Source: Plotosus lineatus (taxonomy: Eukaryota; Chordata; Actinopteri; Siluriformes; Plotosidae). From it: 64,000 nt of DNA. Each line of letters opens with the position of its first letter. Within the stretch, counting starts at the first letter, position 1. The notes beneath the pieces were generated by a model, which searched no databases, was not told where the DNA came from, and worked only from the letters and a program-made list of their open reading frames with translations. A program made the translations under genes and the position numbers. The stretch spans positions 3,470,282 through 3,534,281 of the forward strand of contig CM045745.1 in assembly GCA_024760905.1 (NCBI GenBank), in the 5' to 3' direction. This document shows positions 53,661-63,644 of the stretch, piece by piece.

Positions 53661-56055
53661 ATTAACAGAGGGGACGAGGACGTGATGGGCAGGTTTGGTA
53701 TCCAGGACAGGAACGCAGAAGACAGATGTTGATAGATTTTGCAAAAAGGATGGAAATGGCTGTGGTGAATACTTTCTTCCAGAAGAAACAGGAGCATAGG
53801 GTGACTTATAAAAGCGGAGGTAGGAGCACACAGGTAGACTACATCTTGTGTAGGCGATGTAATTTGAAGGAAGTCAGTGACTGCAAAGTAGTAGTGGGTG
53901 AGAGTGTTGCCAAACAGCATAGGATGGTGGTATGCAGGATGACGCTGATGGTGAAGAAGGTGAAGAAGGCAAAGGCAGAGCAGAAGACAAAGTGGTGGAA
54001 GTTGAAAAAGGAAGAGTGTCGTGTTGTCTTCAAAGAGGAGTTGAAACAGGCTTTCGGGGGCCAGGAAGTGCTTCCAAATGACTGAACAACCACAGCAAAT
54101 GCGATTAGGGACACAGGTAGGAAAGTACTTGGTTGTCCTCTGGAAGGAAAGTAGATAAGGAGACTTGATGGTGGAATGAGGAAGTGCAGGAGTGGGTACA
54201 AAGGAAGAGGTTAGCTAAGAAAAAGTGGCACATTGAGAGGACCGAAGAGAGTAAACAGGACTACAGGGAGACACAGCGTAAGGCAAAGGTAGCAGTGTCA
54301 AAGGCCAAACAGAGGGCGTATGATGACTTGTATGCTCGGTTGGAAAATAAAGAGGGAGAAAATGATTTATACAGGCTGGCACAGCAGAGAAATAGAGATG
54401 GGAAGGATGTGCAGCAAGTTAGATTGATAAAGGACAGAGAGGGAAATGTATTGACTGATGACAGAAGTGTGCTGGGAAGATGGAAAGAGTACTTTGAAGA
54501 GCTGATGAATGAGGGAAATGAGAGAGAAAAAACGAGTAGAAGAGGTGACCATTGAGGAGCAGGATGTAGCAAAGATTAGTAAGGGTGAAGTGAGAAGGGC
54601 ATTGAAGAGGATGAAGAATGAAAGGCAGTTGGTCCTGATGATATACCTGTGGAGGTATGGAAGTGCCTAGGAGAGGTAGCAGTAGATTTTCTGACAAGAA
54701 CATTCAACAAGGTCCTCGAGAGTGAGCAGATGCTGGAGGAGTGGAGGAGAAGTGTGCTGGTGCCCATTTTTAAGAACAAGGGAGACGTGCAGAGTTGTGG
54801 CAACTACAGCGGGATAAAGTTGATGAGCCATACGATGAAGTTATGGGAAAGAATAGTGGAAGCTAGACTAAGGGCAGAGGTCAGCATATGTGAACATCAG
54901 TTTGGTTTCATGCCAAGAAATAGCACCACAGATGCACCGTTTGCTTTGAGGATGTTAATAGAGAAGTACAGAAAAGGTCAGAGGGAACTACATTGTGCCT
55001 TTGTGGATCTGGAAAAAGCAAATGACAGGGTGCCAAGAGCTGTGGTATTGCATGAGGAAGTCTGGAGTGGCAGAGAAGTATGTTAGAGTGGTGCAGGACA
55101 TGTATGAGAGATGTAAGACAGTGGTGAGGTGTGCTGTCGGTGTGACCGACGAATTCAAGGTGGAGGTGGAACTGCATCAAGGGTCAGCTCTGAGCCCCTT
55201 CTTGTTTGCTCTGGTGATGGACAGGCTGACAGATGAGGTGAGACAAGAATCTCCATGGACTATGATGTTTGCAGATGACATTGTGATCTGTAGTGAGAGC
55301 AGAGAACAAGTGCAACAAAATCTAGAGAGGTGGAGGTATGCCCTGGAAAGGAGAGGAATGAAGGTTAGCCTCAGAAAATCAGAATACATGTGTGTGAATG
55401 AGAAGGACCTAGGAGGAACGGTGATGTTACAGGGAGCAGAGATAACGAAGGTGGAGCATTTTAAGTACTTAGGCGCAACAATCCAGAGCAATGGAGAGTG
55501 TGGAAAAGAGGTGAAGAAGCGTATACAGGCAGGCTGGAATGGTTGGAGAAAATGTCTGGTGTGATGTGCGATAGGAGAGTGTCAGCAAGAACGAAGGGAA
55601 AAGTGTACAAGACGGTGGTGAGGCCAGTGATGTTGTATGGCTTATAAACAGTGGTGCTGAGGAAAAGGCAGGAGGCAGAGCTGGAGGTAGCGGAGATGAA
55701 AATGTTGAGGTTCTCTCTGGGAGTAACGAGGATGGATAGGATCAGGAATGAGTATATCAGAGGGACAGCCCATGTAAGATGTTTTGGAGACAAAGTCAGA
55801 GAGGCTAGATTGAGATGGTTTGGACATGTACAGAGGAGGGATAGTGAGTATATTGGCAGTACGATTCTGAGGTTGGACCTACGAGGCAGAAGGCCTCGAG
55901 GAAGACCAAAGAAGAGAGTTATGGATGTGGTGAAGGAAGACATGAAGGTCGTTGGAGTCAGAAAAGAAGATGCAGAGGATAGGGTGAGATGGAGGCGGAT
56001 GATTTGCTGTGGCGACCCCTGAAGGGAGCAGCTGAAAGTAAAAGAAGAAGAATAG
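53661..56055 (+). mobile_element. RTE LINE, plus strand, 5' part removed
   Basis: Begins in the endonuclease (AACAGAGGGGACGAGGACGT) and ends with GGCGACCCCTGAAGGGAGCA and a GAA tail at about 56052. Its downstream flank equals that of the LINE at 31321-34441, so it is the duplicated partner of that insertion with its first about 740 bp deleted. Confidence 0.88.
53726..56022 (+). pseudogene. RTE LINE endonuclease-reverse transcriptase remnant
   Basis: Pieces at 53726-54085 (endonuclease end), 54184-54555, 54649-55086, 54995-55564 (RT with L-H-Q-G-S-A-L-S-P and F-A-D-D) and 55651-56022 (C-terminal, ending I-C-C-G-D-P). Frameshifts near 54090, 54540, 55035 and 55560, and a stop at about 55645. 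It is better preserved than its partner at 31321. Confidence 0.82.
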
Positions 56056-56396
56056 GATGGCAAAATATAAGCAATTGTCTCAATTGTGCAAAAATCAAGT
56101 AAATAGAAATTTTGTCGCTATTGGTACTAAGGAGATCGAAAAGAATCTGGTTTAGCACCATGTCATTATCAATATGAAAACCTATGTTGGTAAAAGTGCA
56201 CATAATATGAGCGTTGAAGAAGAGAAAATATACCTTCTGTTTTATATTTAAGTACATGGCAACCTTTTTTGGTTCGATAAAGAAAAAATAAAAAATAAAT
56301 GAGATTTCGGAAAACAAATACATAAAGAAAAAGAAGGGAAAAAATGAAATGGTGACACTGCCAGTAGTTTCCAAACCTTGGCTTTTGATATAAATC
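56056..56396. other. LINE 3' flank shared with 34442-34675
   Basis: TGGTGACACTGCCAGTAGTT and neighbours repeat the copy A flank. Ends where the Rex3-like tail begins. No gene. Confidence 0.7.
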
Positions 56397-59300
56397 ATCA
56401 TCATCATCATCTTCCGCTTAGTCCAAGGTCGGGTCGCGGGGGCAGCAACCTCAGCAAAGAGGTCCAGACGTCCCTCTCCCAAGCCACTTCCTCCAACTCT
56501 CCCGGGGGGGACACCGAGGCTGTCCCAGACAAGCCGAGAGACATATTTTTTCCCTCCAGTCCCTCTTCCTGGTTGGACATGCCCGAAACACCACACCAGG
56601 GAGGCGTCCGGGGGGCATTCTGACCAGATGCCCGAGCCATCTCAACTGGCCCCTCTCAATGCGGAGGAGCAGCGGATCGACTCCGAGCTCTCCCCGGATG
56701 GCGGAGCTTCTCACCTTATCTCTAAGGGAGAACCCCGCCACCTGGCGAAGGAAGCTCATTTCAGCCGCTTGTATCCGTGATCTTGTTCTTTCGGTCATTA
56801 CCCAAAGCTCGTGACCATAGGTGAGGGTTGGAACGTAGATCGACTGGTAAATTGAGAGCTTTGCCTTGCGGCTCAGCTCCTTCTTCACCACGACGGACTG
56901 GTACAGGCACCGCTTAACAGCAGAGGCTGCAGCGATCCGTCTGTCGATCTCGCTCCATCCTTCCCTCACTAGTAAACAAGACCCCAAGATACTTAAACTC
57001 CTCCACTTGGGGCAGGACCTCATTCCCGACCCGGAGGGTGCATTCCACCCTTGTCCGACTGAGAACCATGGCCTCGGACTTGGAGGTACTGATCTTCATC
57101 CATCCTGATTCACTCAGCTGCGAATCGCTCCAATGAGAGCTGGAGGGCCCGACTTGATGAACCCAAGAGGACAACATCATCCGCAAAAAGCAGAGATGAT
57201 ATCCGATGGCCACCAAACCAGAGCCCCTCATCGCCTAGAAATTCTGTCCATAAAAATTATGAACAGAATCGGTGACAAAGGACAGCCTTGGCGGACTCCA
57301 ACTCCCATTGGAAACGAATCCGACCTGCTGTTACCAATACGGACCAAACTCTGGCTCCGGTAATACAGCGACCGAATAGCTCGTAGCAACGGATCCGGAA
57401 CGCCGTACTCTCGGAGCACGCCCCACAAGATCATTCGAGGGACACGGTCGAAAGCCTTCTCCAAATCCACAAAGCACATGTGGACAGATTGGGCAAACTC
57501 CCATGCCCCCTCCAGAATCCTGTGGAGCGTATAGAGTTGGTCAAGAGTGCTGCGGCCAGGACGAAAACTACATTGTTCCTCCTGAATCCGAGGTTCAACT
57601 ATCGGTCAGATCCTCGTCTCTAGTACCCCTGCATAGACTTTTCCAGGTAGGCTGAGGAGTGCAATTCCCCGATAATTGGAACACACCCTCCGGTCCCCCT
57701 TCTTGAAAATTGGGACCACCACCTGAGTTTGCCAATCCAGTGGTACAGCCCCTGATGACCAAGTGATGTTGCAGAGACGTGTCAACCAAGACAGTCCTAC
57801 AACATCCAGAGCCCTGAGATATTCTGGGTGGATCTCGTCCAACCCCGGAGCTCGACCACCGAGGAGCTTTTTGACAACCTCAGTGACCCCCACTCCAGTG
57901 ATGGGCGGACGCTCTCCCGAACCCCCAGGGCCTTCCTCTTCCATGGAGGGCGTGTTGGTGGGATTGAGGAGGTCCTCAACGTATTCCCTCCACCTCTCAA
58001 CAACATCCCCAGTCAAAGTAAGCAGCTCCCCACCTCCACTGTAAATAGTGTTTGTGAAGAACTGCTTCCCCCTCCTGAGGCATCAGATGGTGGCCCAGAA
58101 CCTTTTTGAGGCCAACCGATAATCACTCTCCAGGCCCTCACCGAACTCCTCCCACGCCCGAGATTTTGCATCTGCAACAGCCTCGGCTGCAGCACGTTTG
58201 GCCTGCCGGTACCCGTTTGCTGCCTCAGGAGTCCCACAGGCTAATAAAACCCGATAGGCCTCCTTCAGCTGGACGGCCCCCTTCACCGCAGGTGTCCACC
58301 ACCAGGTTCGGGGATTACCGCCACGACAAGCACCGAAGCACCTTACGGCCACAGCTATGGGCTGCCGCCTCAGCAATGGAGGCACGAAACATGGCCCATT
58401 CGGATTCCATTTCCCCCCGCGTCCTCTGGAACGTGGTTGTAGCTCTGCTGGAGGTGGCAGTTAAAGGCCTCCCGGACAGGGGAGTCAGCCAAACGTTCCC
58501 AGCAGACCCTGATTGCACGTTTGGGCCTGCCAGGTCTGGAAGGCAACTTCCCCCACCACCGAAGCCAACTCACCACCAGGTAGTGATCGGTATACAGCTC
58601 AGCTCCTCTCTTCACCGAGTGTCCAGAACATATGGTCGCAAGTCCGATGACATGACTACAAAGTCAATCATCGAACTGCGACCTAGGGTGTCCTGGTGCC
58701 AAGTGTACTTATCGACACCCTTATGTTCGAACATGGTGTTCGTGATAGACAAACTATGACGAGCACAGAAGTCCAACAACGAAACACCATTCGGATTCAG
58801 ACTGGAGAGGCCGTACCTACCGATCACACCCTTCCAGGTCACACTATTGTTGCCCACATGGACGTTGAAGTCTCCCAAGACAATGAGCGAGTCTCCCGAG
58901 GGAGCGTCCCCCAACACCCCCCCCCCCCCCCCCCTCAAAGACTCCAAAAAGGGTGGGTACTCTGAACTGTCATTTGGTGCATAAGTACAAATAACAGTCA
59001 GGACCCGTCCCCCCACCCGAAGACGGAGGGAAGCTACCCTTTCGTCAACCAGGTAGAATTCCAACATTTGGGCACCGAGACGGGGGGCAACAAGAATACC
59101 CACACCGGCTCGCCGCCTCGCTCCATGAGCAACTCCAGAATAGAAGAAGGTCTAGCCTCTTTCGAGATGGATGGTTCCAGAGCCCAAGCTATGCGTTGAG
59201 GTGAGCCCGACTATATCTAGTCGGTATCTCTCCACCTCACGCACCAAATCAGGCTCCTTTCCCGCCAGAGAGGTGACATTCCATGTCCCGAGGGTCAGAG

Positions 59301-59735
59301 TAAGTAGCCGAGGATCGGTCCGACAGAACCCATGCCTTTGGCTGCCACCCAACTCACACTGCGCCCAACCCCTAAAACTCCTCCCACGGGTGGTGGGTCC
59401 ATGGGAGGGCGGACCCATGTCTCCTTTTCGGGCTAGGCCCGGCCAGGCTCCATGGGCATAAGCTCAATCACCAGGCGCTCGCCTTCGAGCCCCTCCCCTG
59501 GGCCTGGCTCCAGGAGGGAACCCCGGTGACCCGCATCCGGGCAAGGGAGACTGCTTCAAATGTTTACTCCGAGATGGCATAGGGGTCTTCTGAATCGCAC
59601 TTTGTCTGGACTTTCACCCAGGACCTGTTTGCCTTGGGTGACCCTACCAGGGGCATTCTGCCCCCAACAACATAGCTCCTAGGATCATTAGGTCACGCAA
59701 ACCCCTCCACCACGATAAGGTGACGATTCAGGGAG
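56397..59735 (-). mobile_element. Rex3-like RTE LINE, near full length, minus strand
   Basis: The 3' end on the minus strand is a (GATG/ATG)n tail (TCATCATCATC at 56397) after AGCGGAAGATG, typical of Rex3-type fish LINEs. The CGGTGACAAAGGACAGCCTTG stretch at 57271 lies in the RT. The 5' end is near 59735 (CACCTTATCGTGGTGGAGGG on the minus strand). It is distinct from the other RTE family here in sequence and tail. Confidence 0.85.
56451..59400 (-). pseudogene. Rex3-like endonuclease-reverse transcriptase, frameshifted
   Basis: Minus-strand blocks in order: L-G-T-W-N-V-T-S-L-A-G at about 59290, V-L-G-D-F-N-V-H-V-G in the 59103-58612 frame, L-L-G-G-R-A-P-G-L-D-E-I-H-P-E in 58016-57606, C-F-V-D-L-E-K-A-F-D-R-V-P-R and G-V-R-Q-G-C-P-L-S-P in 57479-57228, F-K-Y-L-G-V-L-F in 57231-56914, and a C-terminal W-L-G-H-L-V-R-M-P region in 57023-56451. 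Each lies in a different frame from its neighbour, so the copy is inactive. A poly-C run at 58918-58934 marks one probable indel. Confidence 0.85.
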
Positions 59736-59857
59736 GGGTGTGTATGTTTGTATTTGTGTCTATTTTTGCACCCCCTACTGATGGTGCCTCAAGAGCCTGT
59801 AACAGTGAATTTCTTCATTGTGAGATTAATAAAGCTATATCTTATCTTATCTTATTC
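59736..59857 (+). mobile_element. CR1/L2-superfamily LINE 3' end fragment
   Basis: TTTTTGCACCCCCTACTGAT, then AATAAAGCTATAT and the (CTTAT)n tail, equal to 51673-51796. It abuts the Rex3-like 5' end exactly. Confidence 0.88.
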
Positions 59858-60067
59858 TAACACATTCCTTAACATTGACTGCGGCATTAGATATGGCTCA
59901 GCAATCCCCAGCTGCTTTATTTTACCGAGATACCCCACCCTCTGGTCACCTGTCAGATGATTGACAACGTCTGACAATACTATAGTGTTATTGCTTTTGC
60001 CTTTGACACTCTCACATATTTTGCTTTCGCTGTCATTATCGGTTGTTGTTGAAGCCATGCTTAGTGA

Positions 60068-60106
<39 letters not shown>

Positions 60107-60121
60107 TCTGGATCATGCTTG
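59858..60121. other. Stretch without gene, ending in a (GT)n run
   Basis: No gene recognised. (GT)n microsatellite at 60068-60104. Confidence 0.6.
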
Positions 60122-60416
60122 CCGTCCAAGATGGTGCATGAAGGTATTGGGGTCACGTGACTGAAAAACCTCAATACGACAAGCACATAAAACAAAACCA
60201 CTGTGTGTGCAATGGTTTATTTGTGCTACAAAATTTAAGCCACAATCACTTCAATAAACTATACTGAAGCTACCACCAACTAATTTAGTCGGCGTTTCAT
60301 TTCCCCTTTAAAGTCATGTTTAAATGAATTAATATGTCTATAGTGATACAAAAGGTGTGAAAAATGTCTCGATCTATAAGTACATAAAGTGCAAGCATGT
60401 GTATTTTGCTCTATAT

Positions 60417-61461
60417 CAGTGGTTCTCAAATAGTGGGGCGTGCCCCCCTGGGGGTGGCAATGTGATGCCAGGGGTGTGACCCCAGGGAACATGCTTTTTT
60501 TTTTTGCTGTATTAGAATAAAGTGTAATTGTACATCCACTACAGCAGGTGGCCGTGGCTTCCTCACTGTCAGAGTGTGCCCAGAGGTAAAAGAAGTGAAG
60601 TTCATACACCCACCATGGAAATTTTTAACAGGGACGGAAAGAGAGGTGGAGAGAGACGAAGACAGTGAGAGAAACGAAAGTCTCCCAAAAGCTAAGTCGA
60701 GGAGGTATGATGAAGTGGATGCAGCATTCGGCTTCATTGTACTGAGGTGAGAAACGATGAAAGACCACCGTATTTACTGTGTCTGAAAACGTTACAAGCA
60801 GAGAGCATGAACCCAAATAAATTAAGGCGTCACTTAAAGACATCACACCCCAATCACATGATGAGCCGCCTAAGTTTTTTTTAGCGAAAGCATGCCGAAT
60901 ATTGCAAACAGCCATTGCTCTGGCAGCCGATGCTCTGTTCACATCAGATAAGGCGGAGTATCAAACTGCTCAGTGTAGAAAACCCCTCAGCAGAGCAGAG
61001 GACTGATCCCACCTGGAACACACACAGTCTCTGTCATGCAGGATGACGTCAGCGCTGTGAAAATAAGTCCAGGTCTCAGTTCAGCATTGAGCAGGAGCTG
61101 AGCAGTCAGGATCGTGTTTTAAACCCGGCTTCGAAAAGCTGTGCACTGCGGAACGTTGGTCAAATTGTTGGTCAAAAAAGTTTACAGTTTAAATAAGGAT
61201 ACTTTTTATTTCAGGCAAATTGATGCACTTTAAACAAAAAAAAAAATTAAAGACGAAAAATTGTTAATAAACGTATTCTTTGTTGGAAGTTGATCTATAT
61301 TTCTTCCTGCTTTTAGATTCCATAATGTAATAAGGATACAGTGTTATGCAGAGGATTACTTCTAACAAGTTTTAGACAAATAACATTATCTATATGGGAG
61401 GAAGCGAAATGTTTTCCTCTTCCTGGGGGGGGGCGCAACAGAAAATAATTGAGAAGCACTG
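60417..61461 (+). mobile_element. hAT-like non-autonomous element, second copy
   Basis: Terminal repeats CAGTGGTTCTCAA and, reversed, CAGTGCTTCTCAA; they match better than in the copy at 43719. Interior as in that copy, with the same BED-type finger remnant and stops. Confidence 0.78.
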
Positions 61462-62214
61462 GTCTCTATTCATGTTTTTATTCTCAGCATTGAGACAGAA
61501 AGATCATAAGGATTTGAAACTAACAGAGGCTGTATGTATGGTTTGTAAACAAAAGGGAGGTAACTTGCAGCAACTACATGCTTGTGTTGTCTTAATTATA
61601 TAATTTAAAACTTATTAATTTTAATACAGTAATCTACACCTAAAAGATGTGCAACTTAAATAATATTTTACCTGGACGTGTTTTCTGTTTACATACTGAT
61701 TATTTTCATGTATATTCAGATGCTTTGGAATGTCATATAGTCAAATAACATTAAGATGTAAAATTAGTTTATAATTCTTATTATTGTCATAAAATAAAGT
61801 CTATATACTTCATTGTCAATACTTATTATTATCAATACTTATTATTGTTCTTATTGTCAATACTTACTATATACTAAATACTGCACTAAGAATTCCTTCC
61901 AAAACTTACAAAACCCTTTACTTGATTCCTGCCTCGTGGTGTGATCTGGTCTACGATGCCGGTCAAAATGGCGTGTCTCTCTGGCCAGTAAGGCGGAGGT
62001 GGGGGATTCTTTGAGGATTATATTACAGGAAGTGATAAATTGGACACGTCTGGAGAGTCAAAGAGCCATCTGGGCAGTCCGGCCTTGCCGAAGAGCCAAT
62101 GAGCAAAGTCAGGTGTGCTGCTGGTTGGTTACATGGTCCCTCGTGGCATGAGTTTGACACCCCAGCTCTAGGTGGTGCTATGTACCATCATGGTGCGTCT
62201 GGTACATTTCGAAT
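61462..62214. other. AT-rich remainder of the block upstream of V4
   Basis: Same content as 44766-45529, lacking AACCAAAACCTGCATC near 62130. Ends with ATGAGTTTGACACCCCAG at about 62149-62166. Confidence 0.55.
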
Positions 62215-62708
62215 AGTTTGTTGTTAAAGTAGAAAAACTCATCCACGGTTGAGTATAAAAAATAAAAACACTTAAATTTTGTTACTGCTGGATTCTGTCT
62301 TCTCTTATTGAAAACTTTAAAAAAATAGTTGGCCAGTCAACAGGAAGTTCATTTGAAAGTTTACTGTTTTACTTTTACTGTTTAACAAGTAGAATAACTT
62401 GTTTTAATCATAAGAACAAAAGCCTAAGAATATGAAGACAGAGTAAATTTTGGGCATAAAGTGTCATAATTACTGTATTTTAGGATGGCACAATGCCTTG
62501 CATTATTGCCAACATTCTTCCTAGAAAATAACAACTGTGTCGAGTCGAGGTTAATGCGTTTTTCTAAAGTGTCCAAGCCCACCCCAGGAAATGACATCAT
62601 TATTTTAAAAAGACAGGCACGACGTGTTGCAAATGAGCATTAATGTAAAAACAGTAGCAATAAAACATGCTGAACTGAGAGTATACTCTATTTCAAAACT
62701 AAATCAAT
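62215..62708 (+). promoter_or_regulatory. Upstream region of TRGV copy 4
   Basis: Uninterrupted form of the ERV target (TTTCGAATAGTTTGTTGTTA near 62206). CRE-like TGACATCA at 62592-62599 and octamer-like TTGCAAAT at 62627-62634. Confidence 0.65.
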
Positions 62709-63147
62709 ATGATTTTCATTATATATGTGGTTCTCTTTTCTTTGGTCACAGGTAAGTACCATAGCAAAATAATAAAAATAAGAGAAAGGGGGAAAAAATG
62801 AAATTACAATTTTACATGTTAATATTTTTACAGAATCTGTTCTGGGAGTGACACTGGAACAAAAGACTCTCTCCGTGACCAAACAGGAGCGGAAAACTGG
62901 ATCCATCAGCTGCGACGTGAAAGATTTATCCACCAGTTATGTTCACTGGTACCAACAGAAAGAAGGTCAAGCTCTCAAACGGATCCTATATATTGAAAAG
63001 AATAGCTCACCTGTTCTTGATAATAACCATCCGGATGCAAAAGACTTCAGTGTAAGAATAGATTCTGATAATTACGAGTTGAAGATAGCAAACCTGAGGA
63101 AACATCACTCTGCAGTTTATTACTGCGCCAGCTGGGAGAGGAGCAGC
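62709..63147 (+). CDS. TRGV: TCR gamma V segment copy 4, intact
   Basis: Leader exon 62709-62751, donor ACAG|GTAAGT; V exon 62834-63147 after TTTTTACAG. First cysteine in S-I-S-C-D-V, tryptophan in V-H-W-Y-Q-Q, end Y-Y-C-A-S-W-E-R-S-S before the heptamer. CDR1 D-L-S-T-S-Y and CDR2 context I-E-K-N-S-S-P are the same as in pseudogene copy 1, not copies 2 or 3, although its flanks match copy 3. No disabling change in either exon. Confidence 0.88.
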
Positions 63148-63185
63148 CACAGTGACAGCAGATATTCAAAGAGTGTACAAAAACC
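63148..63185 (+). promoter_or_regulatory. RSS of V copy 4
   Basis: Heptamer CACAGTG 63148-63154, 22-bp spacer, nonamer ACAAAAACC 63177-63185, both consensus. Confidence 0.93.
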
Positions 63186-63640
63186 CAGATGGCACATAAC
63201 CACAATAAGATTATCATATTTCAGAAGAAATACTCACATTTCAAACTCGACAGGACTCTTCACCCTAATCCCCTGCAACACATTGATAATTTAGCCAGCG
63301 TTTGCCAATGTGTGAGAAGTTTGGTGAATACACTGGCAGACATCGAATGAGTTTTGGTTAAGATTTGTGGAGGTTCAGAGTAAGTGATAGTTCACACACA
63401 TTATTTGTCAGTTACTCATGAGTTGAATATAATTTGTAATGTTCTTTGAACCTGCGTATAACGTATCACCAACAACAGTCCAACTTTTGCAGCAGTAATA
63501 ATACAGTATATCAAAAGAATAAAAAAAGAAATAGAAAGATATTCAGTTAAAGTTTTGTGATCTGGAAGACGTCAGATATGTCTACATGCGTCAGTATACG
63601 GAGGAGATAAGTTTGATATCAGTTGACCTTAAATTTATGA
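63186..63640 (+). repeat. Conserved 3' flank of V copy 4
   Basis: Matches the V3 flank to TTTATGAAAGG, then joins Tc1 sequence. Confidence 0.8.
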
Positions 63641-63644
63641 AAGG

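Larger units (their letters stand above)
60122..63640. repeat. Segmental duplication of hAT block plus V cassette, copy 2
   Basis: Partner of 43430-46950, with small indels. Contains the hAT-like element at 60417-61461 and V4. Confidence 0.9.

Noticed and set aside
58106..58759. 217-codon plus-strand frame
   Set aside because: Antisense shadow of the Rex3-like LINE; the minus strand carries the conserved endonuclease and RT blocks.
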